NCBI RefSeq assembly: GCF_003634455.1 | Contig: NZ_RBLC01000002.1 | Span: 1 to 64,000 of the forward strand | Source of the DNA: Flavobacterium endophyticum | Lineage (GTDB): Bacteria > Bacteroidota > Bacteroidia > Flavobacteriales > Flavobacteriaceae | Direction of reading: 5' to 3' | Length of the DNA: 64,000 nt | Shown: piece by piece, positions 1 through 9,122 of the stretch | Numbering within the stretch: position 1 is the first letter of the stretch | How the letters are laid out: each line of letters opens with the position of its first letter | Notes under the pieces: model-generated | Database searches by the model: none | What the model saw: only the letters and a program-made list of their open reading frames with translations | What the model was told of the DNA's origin: nothing | Program-made: the position numbers and the translations under genes

Positions 1-1
1 C

Positions 2-3000
2 CTTTGCGGCAATACTGCCGTACATACCCAGACAGTGACCGTGGCTGATACGCAGGCTCCTGTATTTGCAGGAACATTGCCTGCTGCCAGCATAAATGCT
101 GCCTGCGGAAACATCCCGGCTGCGGCTACGCTTACTGCAACCGATGCCTGCGGAAGCGCGACTGTGACATTTGCCGAGACAAGGACAGACGGTGCCTGCG
201 CCGGAAGCTATACGCTTACAAGAAAATGGACGGCTACCGACCTATGCGGGAACACTGCCGTACACACACAAACAGTGACCGTGACAGATACGCAGGCTCC
301 GACATTCAATGGAACCCTTCCTTCAAACATAACGGCTTCATGTAATAATATCCCGGCTGCGGCTACGTTAACTGCAACCGATGCCTGCGGAACTGCAACG
401 GTGACATTCGCCGAGACAAGAACCGATGGTGCCTGCGCCGGAAGCTATACCCTTACAAGAAAATGGACGGCTACCGATCTTTGCGGCAATACTGCCGTAC
501 ATACCCAGACAGTGACCGTGACTGATACCCAGGCTCCTGTATTCGCAGGAACATTGCCATCAAACATTACGGCAGCTTGCGGAAACATCCCGGCTGCGGC
601 TACGCTTACTGCAACCGATGCCTGCGGAAGCGCGACTGTGACATTTGCGGAGACAAGGACAGACGGTGCCTGTGCCGGAAGCTACACGCTTACAAGAAAA
701 TGGACGGCTACCGACCTATGCGGGAACACTGCCGTACACACACAAACAGTGACCGTGACAGATACGCAGGCTCCGACATTCAATGGAACCCTTCCTTCAA
801 ACATAACGGCTTCATGTAATAATATCCCGGCTGCGGCTACGTTAACTGCAACCGATGCCTGCGGAACTGCAACGGTGACATTCGCTGAGACTAGGACCGA
901 TGGTGCCTGCGCCGGAAGCTACACCCTTACAAGAAAATGGACGGCTACCGACCTTTGCGGAAATACTGCGGTACATACCCAGACAGTGACCGTGACTGAT
1001 ACGCAGGCTCCGACATTCAATGGAACCCTTCCTTCAAACATAACGGCTTCATGTAATAATATCCCGGCTGCGGCTACGTTAACTGCAACTGATGCTTGCG
1101 GAAGTGCGACTGTAACTTTTGCTGAAACTAGAACCGATGGTGCCTGCGCCGGAAGCTATATCCTGACAAGAAAATGGACCGCTGCCGATCTTTGCGGCAA
1201 TACTGCAGAGCATACTCAGACAGTGACCGTGACCGATACCCAGGCTCCTGTATTTGTAGGGACACCTCCTGCTGATGTTGCTGTATCTTGCAGTAACATA
1301 CCTGCAGCGGCTACGCTTACTGCAACCGATGCCTGCGGAACTGCGACTGTAACATTCGCCGAGACAAGGACCGATGGTGCCTGCGCTGGAAGCTATACCC
1401 TTACTAGAAAATGGACGGCTGCCGACCTTTGCGGAAATACTGCGGAGCATACTCAGACAGTGACCGTGACCGATACCCAGGCTCCTGTATTTACAGGAAC
1501 ATTGCCTGCGGCTGAAGTGGCTGCGTCTTGCGACAATATCCCGGCTGCGGCTGTATTGACTGCAACCGATGCTTGCGGAAGTGCGACTGTAACTTTTGCT
1601 GAAACTAGAACCGATGGTGCCTGCGCCGGAAGCTATATCTTGACAAGAAAATGGACGGCTACCGACCTTTGCGGAAATACTGCGGAGCATACACAAACAG
1701 TGACCGTGACTGATACCCAGGCTCCTGTATTTGCAGGAACATTGCCTGCGGCTGAAGTGGCTGCGTCTTGCGACAATATCCCGGCTGCGGCTACGTTAAC
1801 TGCAACTGATGCTTGCGGGACTGCAACGGTGACATTCGCTGAGACCAGGACTGACGGTGCCTGCGCCGGAAGCTATACCCTTACTAGAAAATGGACGGCT
1901 GCCGACCTTTGCGGAAATACTGCGGAGCATACTCAGACAGTGACCGTGACCGATACCCTGGCTCCTGTATTTACAGGAACATTGCCTGCGGCTGAAGTGG
2001 CTGCGTCTTGCGACAATATCCCGGCTGCAGCTACGTTAACTGCAACTGATGCTTGCGGAAGTGCGACTGTAACTTTTGCCGAGACAAGAACCGATGGTGC
2101 ATGCGCCGGAAGCTATACGCTTACAAGAAAATGGACGGCTGCCGACCTTTGCGGAAATACTGCGGAGCATACGCAAACAGTCACCGTGACCGATACCCAG
2201 GCTCCTGTATTTGCAGGAACATTGCCTGCGGCTGAAGTGGCTGCGTCTTGCGACAATATCCCGGCTGCGGCTGTATTGACTGCGACTGATGCCTGCGGAA
2301 GCGCGACTGTGACTTTTGCCGAGACAAGGACCGATGGTGCCTGCGCTGGAAGCTATACCCTTACTAGAAAATGGACGGCTGCCGACCTTTGCGGAAATAC
2401 AGCCGAGCATACTCAGACAGTAACCGTAACCGATACCCAGGCTCCTGTATTTGCAGGAACACTGCCTGCGGCTGAAGTGGCTGCGTCTTGCGACAATATC
2501 CCGGCTCCGGCTGTATTGACTGCAACTGATGCTTGCGGAAGTGCGACTGTAACTTTTGCTGAAACTAGAACTGATGGTGCTTGCGCCGGAAGCTACACGC
2601 TTACAAGAAAATGGACGACTGCCGACCTTTGCGGCAATACTGCAGAGCATACTCAGACAGTGACCGTGACCGATACCCAGGCTCCTGTATTTGTAGGGAC
2701 ACCTCCTGCTGATGTTGCTGTATCTTGCAGTAACATACCTGCAGCGGCTACGCTTACTGCAACCGATGCCTGCGGAACTGCGACTGTAACATTCGCCGAG
2801 ACAAGGACCGATGGTGCCTGCGCTGGAAGCTATACCCTTACAAGAAAATGGACGGCTGCCGACCTTTGCGGAAATACTGCGGAGCATACTCAGACAGTGA
2901 CCGTGACCGATACCCAGGCTCCTGTATTTGCAGGAACATTGCCTGCGGCTGAAGTGGCTGCGTCTTGCGACAATATCCCGGCTGCGGCTGTATTGACTGC

Positions 3001-5152
3001 GACTGATGCTTGCGGAAGTGCGACTGTAACATTCGCCGAGACAAGGACCGATGGTGCCTGCGCTGGAAGCTATACCTTGACAAGAAAATGGACGGCTGCC
3101 GACCTTTGCGGAAATACAGCCGAGCATACTCAGACAGTAACCGTAACCGATACCCAGGCTCCTGTATTTGCAGGAACACTGCCTGCGGCTGAAGTGGCTG
3201 CGTCTTGCGACAATATCCCGGCTCCGGCTGTATTGACTGCAACCGATGCTTGCGGAAGTGCGACTGTAACTTTTGCTGAAACTAGAACTGATGGTGCTTG
3301 CGCCGGAAGCTACACGCTTACAAGAAAATGGACGACTGCCGACCTTTGCGGAAATACTGCGGAGCATACGCAAACAGTGACCGTGACTGATACCCAGGCT
3401 CCTGTATTTGCAGGAACATTGCCTGCGGCTGAAGTGGCTGCGTCTTGCGACAATATCCCGGCTCCGGCTGTATTGACTGCAACCGATGCTTGCGGAAGTG
3501 CGACTGTAACTTTTGCTGAAACTAGAACCGATGGTGCCTGCGCTGGAAGCTATATCCTGACAAGAAAATGGACCGCTGCCGATCTTTGCGGCAATACTGC
3601 AGAGCATACTCAGACAGTGACCGTGACCGATACCCAGGCTCCTGTATTTGTAGGGACACCTCCTGCTGATGTTGCTGTATCTTGCAGTAACATACCTGCA
3701 GCGGCTACGCTTACTGCAACCGATGCCTGCGGAACTGCGACTGTAACATTCGCCGAGACAAGGACCGATGGTGCCTGCGCTGGAAGCTATACCCTTACTA
3801 GAAAATGGACGGCTGCCGACCTTTGCGGAAATACAGCCGAGCATACTCAGACAGTAACCGTAACCGATACCCAGGCTCCTGTATTTGCAGGAACACTGCC
3901 TGCGGCTGAAGTGGCTGCGTCTTGCGACAATATCCCGGCTCCGGCTGTATTGACTGCAACTGATGCTTGCGGAAGTGCGACTGTAACTTTTGCTGAAACT
4001 AGAACTGATGGTGCTTGCGCCGGAAGCTACACGCTTACAAGAAAATGGACGACTGCCGACCTTTGCGGAAATACTGTAGAACATATCCAGACAATAACGG
4101 TAAGCGATACGCAAGCCCCTACATTTGTTGAGACTGTACCGGCAGACGTTACCGTAGCTTGTGGAGCAATTCCAACAGCAGTAACTCTAACGGCAACTGA
4201 CAACTGTAGCCTTGCAACAGTTACGATGACAGAAACTACAGCGAATGGAGCTTGTACTGGTGATTCAGTGATAACAAGAACTTGGATTGCTACTGACTTA
4301 TGTGGAAATACAACTTCAGCAACCCAAACCATCACAGTAGAAGATAATACTGCTCCATCATTAATTACTCCTTTTGAAGGAACGATAAATGTAGTTTGTA
4401 GTGCTATTCCAGATGCGCCAGCTTTACAATTCACAGACTCTTGTTCTTCAGTAGAAAATGTTATATTTGATGAACAGATTGAAAATCAGACAGCAACAGG
4501 TTATACTATCGTGAGAACTTGGTCTGCATCTGACAGCTGTGGCAATTCTAATACATTTACACAAACTGTAAATGTTACGATAACAAGCCCAACACAAACA
4601 ATTCCTAGCGAACTGTGTGTCGAGGATCTTTCAATTGATTTGTTCACATTGCTTGATGGTTCAGTAGAAACAACAGGTACATGGGTTGATACTAATAATT
4701 CAGGCGGATTGCAAGGAAGTACATTTGATCCTGCGCAAGTTGCACTTGGAGATTACATCTTGAGCTATGTTATCGCTAATGGCGATTGTCCTAGAACTAT
4801 TCAAGTCAACATGAATGTAAATGACGAATGTATCGTTTTAGCGCCTTGCGAAATCATCGTACACAATGCAATATCACCAAATGGAGATACTCTAAATGAG
4901 TTCTTTATGATTGAAGGTCTTGATTGTTACCCAAATAATACGGTAGAAATCTATAATCGTTGGGGTGTTTTAGTATTCGATGCCCAAGGATATGATAATA
5001 CAAATAAAGTATTCAGAGGAATATCAGAAGGTCGAGCAACAGTTAAAAAATCAGAAGAATTGCCTGATGGAACATACTACTACGTACTTAAATACGTAGA
5101 TGCTGATGGAAAATCTAGAGAAAAAGCAAGCTATCTATATATTAATAGATAA
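2..5152 (+). CDS. SprB-like giant repeat adhesin, 3' part (type IX secretion, gliding-motility C-terminal domain)
   Basis: The reading frame is open from the first full codon at base 2, so the start lies upstream of the window and this is only the C-terminal part of a very large cell-surface protein. It consists of 17 near-identical domains of 79 or 80 residues. Each begins around TQAPVF, ends around TVTVTD, and carries four cysteines (in SCDN, DACG, GACAG and DLCGN), so two disulfides are possible. Two diverged copies follow (about 4109-4570), then a linker and a C-terminal domain with ISPNGD, YNRWG and PDGTYYYVL. That is the gliding-motility-associated (CHU_C, type B) T9SS signal. The next gene is a PorP/SprF protein, as for F. 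johnsoniae sprB-sprF. Expected role: adhesin exported to the surface and moved by the gliding motor. Exact substrate unknown. The window edge hides the signal peptide. Confidence 0.9.
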   Translation, partial: LCGNTAVHTQTVTVADTQAPVFAGTLPAASINAACGNIPAAATLTATDACGSATVTFAETRTDGACAGSYTLTRKWTATDLCGNTAVHTQTVTVTDTQAPTFNGTLPSNITASCNNIPAAATLTATDACGTATVTFAETRTDGACAGSYTLTRKWTATDLCGNTAVHTQTVTVTDTQAPVFAGTLPSNITAACGNIPAAATLTATDACGSATVTFAETRTDGACAGSYTLTRKWTATDLCGNTAVHTQTVTVTDTQAPTFNGTLPSNITASCNNIPAAATLTATDACGTATVTFAETRTDGACAGSYTLTRKWTATDLCGNTAVHTQTVTVTDTQAPTFNGTLPSNITASCNNIPAAATLTATDACGSATVTFAETRTDGACAGSYILTRKWTAADLCGNTAEHTQTVTVTDTQAPVFVGTPPADVAVSCSNIPAAATLTATDACGTATVTFAETRTDGACAGSYTLTRKWTAADLCGNTAEHTQTVTVTDTQAPVFTGTLPAAEVAASCDNIPAAAVLTATDACGSATVTFAETRTDGACAGSYILTRKWTATDLCGNTAEHTQTVTVTDTQAPVFAGTLPAAEVAASCDNIPAAATLTATDACGTATVTFAETRTDGACAGSYTLTRKWTAADLCGNTAEHTQTVTVTDTLAPVFTGTLPAAEVAASCDNIPAAATLTATDACGSATVTFAETRTDGACAGSYTLTRKWTAADLCGNTAEHTQTVTVTDTQAPVFAGTLPAAEVAASCDNIPAAAVLTATDACGSATVTFAETRTDGACAGSYTLTRKWTAADLCGNTAEHTQTVTVTDTQAPVFAGTLPAAEVAASCDNIPAPAVLTATDACGSATVTFAETRTDGACAGSYTLTRKWTTADLCGNTAEHTQTVTVTDTQAPVFVGTPPADVAVSCSNIPAAATLTATDACGTATVTFAETRTDGACAGSYTLTRKWTAADLCGNTAEHTQTVTVTDTQAPVFAGTLPAAEVAASCDNIPAAAVLTATDACGSATVTFAETRTDGACAGSYTLTRKWTAADLCGNTAEHTQTVTVTDTQAPVFAGTLPAAEVAASCDNIPAPAVLTATDACGSATVTFAETRTDGACAGSYTLTRKWTTADLCGNTAEHTQTVTVTDTQAPVFAGTLPAAEVAASCDNIPAPAVLTATDACGSATVTFAETRTDGACAGSYILTRKWTAADLCGNTAEHTQTVTVTDTQAPVFVGTPPADVAVSCSNIPAAATLTATDACGTATVTFAETRTDGACAGSYTLTRKWTAADLCGNTAEHTQTVTVTDTQAPVFAGTLPAAEVAASCDNIPAPAVLTATDACGSATVTFAETRTDGACAGSYTLTRKWTTADLCGNTVEHIQTITVSDTQAPTFVETVPADVTVACGAIPTAVTLTATDNCSLATVTMTETTANGACTGDSVITRTWIATDLCGNTTSATQTITVEDNTAPSLITPFEGTINVVCSAIPDAPALQFTDSCSSVENVIFDEQIENQTATGYTIVRTWSASDSCGNSNTFTQTVNVTITSPTQTIPSELCVEDLSIDLFTLLDGSVETTGTWVDTNNSGGLQGSTFDPAQVALGDYILSYVIANGDCPRTIQVNMNVNDECIVLAPCEIIVHNAISPNGDTLNEFFMIEGLDCYPNNTVEIYNRWGVLVFDAQGYDNTNKVFRGISEGRATVKKSEELPDGTYYYVLKYVDADGKSREKASYLYINR
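50..4108 (+). repeat. 17 tandem in-frame adhesin repeats (237/240 bp)
   Basis: Seventeen units start at the codon for T in TQAP. Ten are 240 bp and seven are 237 bp, and the total of 4059 bp matches the distance from 50 to 4109 exactly. Length differences are confined to one loop (PAAEVAASCDN versus PADVAVSCSN or PSNITASCNN). The units are much richer in G+C than the unique 3' end of the same gene. Conserved codons make long shadow reading frames on both strands. Confidence 0.95.
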
Positions 5153-5160
5153 AGTCTAAC

Positions 5161-5184
5161 TTCCAGGGATGTAAGTCCCTGGAA
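5161..5184 (+). other. Intercistronic hairpin between adhesin and sprF-like gene
   Basis: A perfect 9-bp stem (TTCCAGGGA paired with TCCCTGGAA) with a 6-base loop lies 8 bases after the adhesin stop and 17 bases before the sprF-like start. No T run follows, so it is not a standard terminator. An mRNA stability or processing element that sets relative expression within the operon is a reasonable inference. Confidence 0.55.
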
Positions 5185-5201
5185 CTAAACAAACAAAATA
5201 A

Positions 5202-6113
5202 ATGAAAACAAAATTTTTATTTTTCGCTTTAATGTTGGCAGGTTTTGCAGGTTTTGCGCAACAAGATGCACAATACACGCAGTATATGTACAACACTATT
5301 AATATAAATCCGGCTTATGCTGGTTCAAGAGGCGTCATGAGCATTTTTGGCCTTCACAGAACCCAATGGGTTGGATTAGACGGTGCTCCTGTGACCAATG
5401 CAGTTTCTTTAAATACTCCTATTAATAATAGTAAATTAGGTGTTGGACTTTCTTTTGTCAATGACAGGATCGGTCCAACTGACGAAAATACAATTTCGGC
5501 AGACATCTCTTATACTGTAAAGACATCGGAAACGTATAATCTTTCATTTGGTATCAAAGGAACAGCAAACCTATTCAGCTTAGACGTAAACAAATTAAAT
5601 CCAGCCGATGCAGGAGATCCGCATTTGCAAAATTTCAACAATAATTTTACGCCAAACGTTGGTGCCGGAGTTTATTTTCACTCCGATAAATTGTATGTAG
5701 GTCTTTCTGTGCCTAACTTTTTCGAATCGACTCGATATGAAGACAATTCTGTTTCTGTATACAAAGAAAGAATGAATTTCTACTTAATCGGAGGGTATGT
5801 ATTCGACTTAAGCCCTACTATCAAATTCAAGCCCGCTTTCCTTATGAAAACAATTGAAGGGGCTCCCCTACAGCTTGATGTGTCTGGGAACTTTTTGTTC
5901 AACGACAAATTTACGATTGGAGCTGCCTGGAGATGGGATGCCGCGGTAAGCGCAATGGCCGGTTTTCAAGTTACCGATGGAATATTCGTAGGGTACGGAT
6001 ACGATCTAGAAACGACAAAACTGTCCAACTACAACTCGGGCTCACATGAGGTGTTCCTACGATTCGAGCTTTTCAACAAATTCAACAAAGTAACTTCACC
6101 TAGGTTCTTCTAA
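5202..6113 (+). CDS. PorP/SprF family type IX secretion outer-membrane protein
   Basis: A 303-residue protein with a cleavable signal peptide (ends GFAGFAQQ). The opening QDAQYTQYMYN and INPAYAGSRG is the hallmark of the PorP/SprF family. The remainder reads as alternating beta strands, as expected of an outer-membrane barrel of about 300 residues. In F. johnsoniae SprF is needed to export SprB, and proteins with type B C-terminal signals are generally encoded next to a SprF paralogue. The gene starts 49 bases after the adhesin stop and is co-directional, so it is most likely the dedicated export or anchoring partner of that adhesin. It is one of many paralogues in such genomes, so no gene symbol is given. 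Confidence 0.9.
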   Translation: MKTKFLFFALMLAGFAGFAQQDAQYTQYMYNTININPAYAGSRGVMSIFGLHRTQWVGLDGAPVTNAVSLNTPINNSKLGVGLSFVNDRIGPTDENTISADISYTVKTSETYNLSFGIKGTANLFSLDVNKLNPADAGDPHLQNFNNNFTPNVGAGVYFHSDKLYVGLSVPNFFESTRYEDNSVSVYKERMNFYLIGGYVFDLSPTIKFKPAFLMKTIEGAPLQLDVSGNFLFNDKFTIGAAWRWDAAVSAMAGFQVTDGIFVGYGYDLETTKLSNYNSGSHEVFLRFELFNKFNKVTSPRFF

Positions 6114-6125
6114 TACTGCGTAATT

Positions 6126-8069
6126 ATGAAAATCAAATTTACATATATAGCTTTTTTAAGCATCATCTGTATCAGCGGATATTCTCAAAAAGCGGCTGTA
6201 GCATCAGCGGATAAGGAATACGAAAAATACGCTTACGTCGATGCAATAAAAACATACGAGCGTGTTGCAGAAAAAGGATACAAATCGCAAGACATGCTTC
6301 AGAAGCTTGGAAATTCTTATTATTTCAATGCTGATCTGGAAAATGCCGCGAAATGGTACGGTGAGCTTTTTGCAATGACACAAGATGTAGACGCCGAATA
6401 CTATTATCGTTATTCTCAATCTTTGAAAGGTATCGGTGATTATAGCAAAGCAAACGAAATGCTTGAAAAATTCAACCAAAAGTCGGGCATCGATTCTAGA
6501 GGAAAATTATACGAGGAAAGAAAAAATTATCTAGAAGAAATCAAGAAGAATTCCGGAAGATACAATGTAGAAAATGCAGGTATAAATTCTGAATATTCTG
6601 ATTATGGAAGTGCTTTCTTTGGCGACAAAGTTGTCTTTACTTCTGCTAGAGATACCGGAAATTTCTCGAAAAGACAGCATTCTTGGACCAATCAATATTT
6701 CACAAACATGTATGTTGCCGATATGAGTCCGGAAGGTGCTTTGTCTGCTCCGCAAAAATTTGCGAAAAGCCTGAACACAAAATTCCATGAAGCAACTCCA
6801 GCTTTTACCAAAGATGGAAAGACGATGTACTTTACCCGAAACAATTATAACGACGGAAAAAAAGGAAAAAGTAGCGACAAAGTAACGTTGTTGAAAATCT
6901 ACAAAGCTACGCTGGAAGGTGAAAAATGGACCAATGTAACCGAATTGCCTTTCAACAATAATAACTACAGCGTGGCCCACCCTGCTTTAAGTCCGGATGG
7001 AAAAACATTGTATTTTGCTTCTGACATGCCAGGAACGTTAGGCCAGTCTGATATTTTCAAAGTTAGCATTAATGGTGACGGAAGTTTTGGAACTCCAGAA
7101 AATTTAGGGCCTAAAATCAATACGCCTGGAAGAGAATCTTTTCCTTTTGTATCGGATGAAAACGAATTGTATTTTGCTTCTGATGGTCAGCTTGGCCTTG
7201 GAGGATTCGACATTTTTGTTTCAAAAATTGAAAAAGACGGAAGTTTTAAAGAAGTAAAAAATATCGGAGAACCAGCAAACAGCAAAAAAGACGACTTCGG
7301 ATTTGTTATCAATACAAAAACCAGCAATGGCTTCTTCAGTTCTAACAGAGAAGGCGGAAACGGAAACGATGACATTTACAAATTCCTTGAGACTAAAAAA
7401 TTAGAATTTGCTTGCGAACAGCTTTTATCAGGAATCGTAACAGACATGGAAACGGGAGCTATCCTTCCAAACACAAAAGTGACTTTGTCTGACGAGAAAT
7501 TCAACAAGCTAAAAGAAACTACATCAGATGCTACAGGGAAATATATTTTCGAAGAAGTACAATGTGGTAAAGCGTATTACGTAAAAGCTGAAAAACCAGA
7601 GTATGTTACTAAAGAAGTAAAAGTGACGCTGCCTAAAGAAAGCGGTGAAACCGATCTTCCAATTGCTCTTGAAAAATCAGTTAAGAAAGTCAAAGTGGGT
7701 GATGATTTAGCAAAAACATTTGGAATCAAGATTATTTATTTTGACTTAGACAAATGGAACATCCGACCAGATGCAGCTACAGATTTGGCTAAAATTGTTG
7801 ATGTGATGCGTGAATACCCTACGATGAAAGTAGATGTAAGATCACATACCGACAGCCGACAAACATACAAATACAACGAAAAACTATCCGACAGAAGAGC
7901 AAAATCAACAATTGCTTGGATGATACAAGATGGAATACAAGCTTCGCGATTAACAGGAAAAGGTTATGGCGAAACCCAATTAGTAAACAAATGCGCTGAT
8001 GGAGTTGAATGTTCAGAAGAAGAACATCAGTTAAACAGACGCAGTGAATTTATCATAACTGAATTATAA
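6126..8069 (+). CDS. PorE-like OmpA-family protein (TPR, PD40 propeller, carboxypeptidase-regulatory-like, OmpA)
   Basis: A 647-residue exported protein with its signal peptide ending around GYSQ. Domain order: TPR-like helices (about 25-130), a PD40/WD40-like beta-propeller (about 150-400, with repeated SPDGKTLYFAS and ENELYFASDG motifs), a carboxypeptidase-regulatory-like beta sandwich (about 415-505) and a C-terminal OmpA domain (about 530-645). The OmpA domain keeps the peptidoglycan-binding motif (RSHTDSR, LSDRRA, NRRSEF). This is the architecture of P. gingivalis PorE, which ties the type IX machinery to peptidoglycan. It starts 12 bases after the sprF-like gene and closes the operon; a terminator follows. 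Role inferred: a periplasmic anchor for the SprF/adhesin complex. Confidence 0.88.
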   Translation: MKIKFTYIAFLSIICISGYSQKAAVASADKEYEKYAYVDAIKTYERVAEKGYKSQDMLQKLGNSYYFNADLENAAKWYGELFAMTQDVDAEYYYRYSQSLKGIGDYSKANEMLEKFNQKSGIDSRGKLYEERKNYLEEIKKNSGRYNVENAGINSEYSDYGSAFFGDKVVFTSARDTGNFSKRQHSWTNQYFTNMYVADMSPEGALSAPQKFAKSLNTKFHEATPAFTKDGKTMYFTRNNYNDGKKGKSSDKVTLLKIYKATLEGEKWTNVTELPFNNNNYSVAHPALSPDGKTLYFASDMPGTLGQSDIFKVSINGDGSFGTPENLGPKINTPGRESFPFVSDENELYFASDGQLGLGGFDIFVSKIEKDGSFKEVKNIGEPANSKKDDFGFVINTKTSNGFFSSNREGGNGNDDIYKFLETKKLEFACEQLLSGIVTDMETGAILPNTKVTLSDEKFNKLKETTSDATGKYIFEEVQCGKAYYVKAEKPEYVTKEVKVTLPKESGETDLPIALEKSVKKVKVGDDLAKTFGIKIIYFDLDKWNIRPDAATDLAKIVDVMREYPTMKVDVRSHTDSRQTYKYNEKLSDRRAKSTIAWMIQDGIQASRLTGKGYGETQLVNKCADGVECSEEEHQLNRRSEFIITEL

Positions 8070-8092
8070 TCCTAAATGCCCATAAAAAGCAA

Positions 8093-8123
8093 AAGCATCC
8101 TTGACTAGAAGGATGCTTTTTTT
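8093..8123 (+). terminator. Rho-independent terminator of the adhesin operon
   Basis: A 10-bp perfect stem (AAGCATCCTT with AAGGATGCTT), a 6-base loop and a T run start 23 bases after the OmpA-family gene. Confidence 0.9.
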
Positions 8124-8385
8124 GTTATTTACCCTACTGTAATATATTTTAAAAATATATCCCCATACAATAGTTTTCACACATTCGGTACTGAAAGATT
8201 AATCAAAACAAAAGAACAATCTTTATATGAATCTATTGTATAAACAGCCTAAGCTTCTATAAATAATCCACGAAAATTAAACCCCATCTAATATTAATTA
8301 TCTAAAAAAAATAATTCCTGTTGAATTATTGCAATCAGTAATAAATGAAAGGTGAACGTAAATAACAATCTTTTTAGGCCGCTTC
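8124..8385. other. A+T-rich gene-free stretch
   Basis: Part of the 367-bp gap between two convergent genes. Apart from the terminators at its two ends it holds no supported reading frame, RNA or repeat. It is strongly A+T-rich. Confidence 0.6.
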
Positions 8386-8419
8386 AAAAAAAAGACTGCA
8401 TGAAACTGCAGTCCTTTTT
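8386..8419 (-). terminator. Terminator of the CAP-lipoprotein gene
   Basis: A 7-bp core stem (GACTGCA/TGCAGTC), extended by A-T pairs. On the minus strand it is followed by a run of eight Ts, 17 bases beyond the stop of the 8437-8937 gene. Confidence 0.75.
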
Positions 8420-8436
8420 ACTGAGTCTCGGCTTTT

Positions 8437-8937
8437 TTATTTTTTTATGAACATATTCGTATAATACTTGCGTCCTGTTTCTGGGCTTGTACGAACAGAG
8501 ATTCCGAAATGGGTAAAGTCTCCTTCGATGTTCGCTTTATGGCCAGGACTTTGTAGCCATGCGTGTAATGCAGCTTGTGGCGTTTGATAGTTGTAGGCCA
8601 CGTTTTCATTAACTTTTACCGCTCCAAGTACTTGGATAAGGTTTTGTGATCTTTCTTCAAAAAAAGCATGGTTGACAACGTTATTCTCAATCATGTATTC
8701 ATTGTGTTCCTCAGACTTGTAAGAGATATGATTGATTGGCTGTAGGATTGGCAAATTAACGGATTGCCGGTGTTCGTTGATAATGCGCATTAAATCTAAT
8801 TCTGTGGGATTGTAGTCATAATTCTCTACGAGGGTCGAATTAGGGACATTGTTTTCATCAGAAGAGTCCGAAGAACAGGATAACATAGTGAACAACAGAG
8901 CCATTGGCACTAATGTTCTGAGCATCATTGCTTTCAT
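8437..8937 (-). CDS. CAP-domain (SCP/PR1-like) lipoprotein
   Basis: A 166-residue protein whose leader ends in a lipobox (TMLSC, followed by SSDSSDE), so it is a lipoprotein, probably at the outer membrane. The rest is one CAP domain: an EHRQSVNLPIL helix, HNEYMIENNVVNHAFFEER, and the conserved HAWLQSPGHKANI and TNMFIKK. Bacterial CAP proteins are extracytoplasmic; some bind sterols or lipids or act as proteases, and the role here is unknown. It has its own terminator and no co-directional gene within 185 bases. A second possible start (MMLR) lies three codons downstream. Confidence 0.85.
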   Translation of the reverse strand: MKAMMLRTLVPMALLFTMLSCSSDSSDENNVPNSTLVENYDYNPTELDLMRIINEHRQSVNLPILQPINHISYKSEEHNEYMIENNVVNHAFFEERSQNLIQVLGAVKVNENVAYNYQTPQAALHAWLQSPGHKANIEGDFTHFGISVRTSPETGRKYYTNMFIKK

Positions 8938-9122
8938 AGGTTAAGTAGATTAAGATTTAGATTCAAAAAAGCCTTTGGGAAAACTTTTTCAAATATCAAG
9001 CAAGATCATGATGGGGCACAACTCTTACTTAACGATTCAATATTACAAAAACATCGTTGAACTGCAAAATAAAATCGACGAAATGCATGTTATTATATTT
9101 TTTAGAAGTAAAAACCTACATT

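Noticed and set aside
2036-4114. A 692-residue open frame on the minus strand of the adhesin repeats, and a similar one at 1079-1696
   Set aside because: It repeats in step with the plus-strand protein, is extremely serine/arginine/cysteine-rich and has no recognisable domain. It arises because one 240-bp unit happens to lack stops in that frame and is copied many times.
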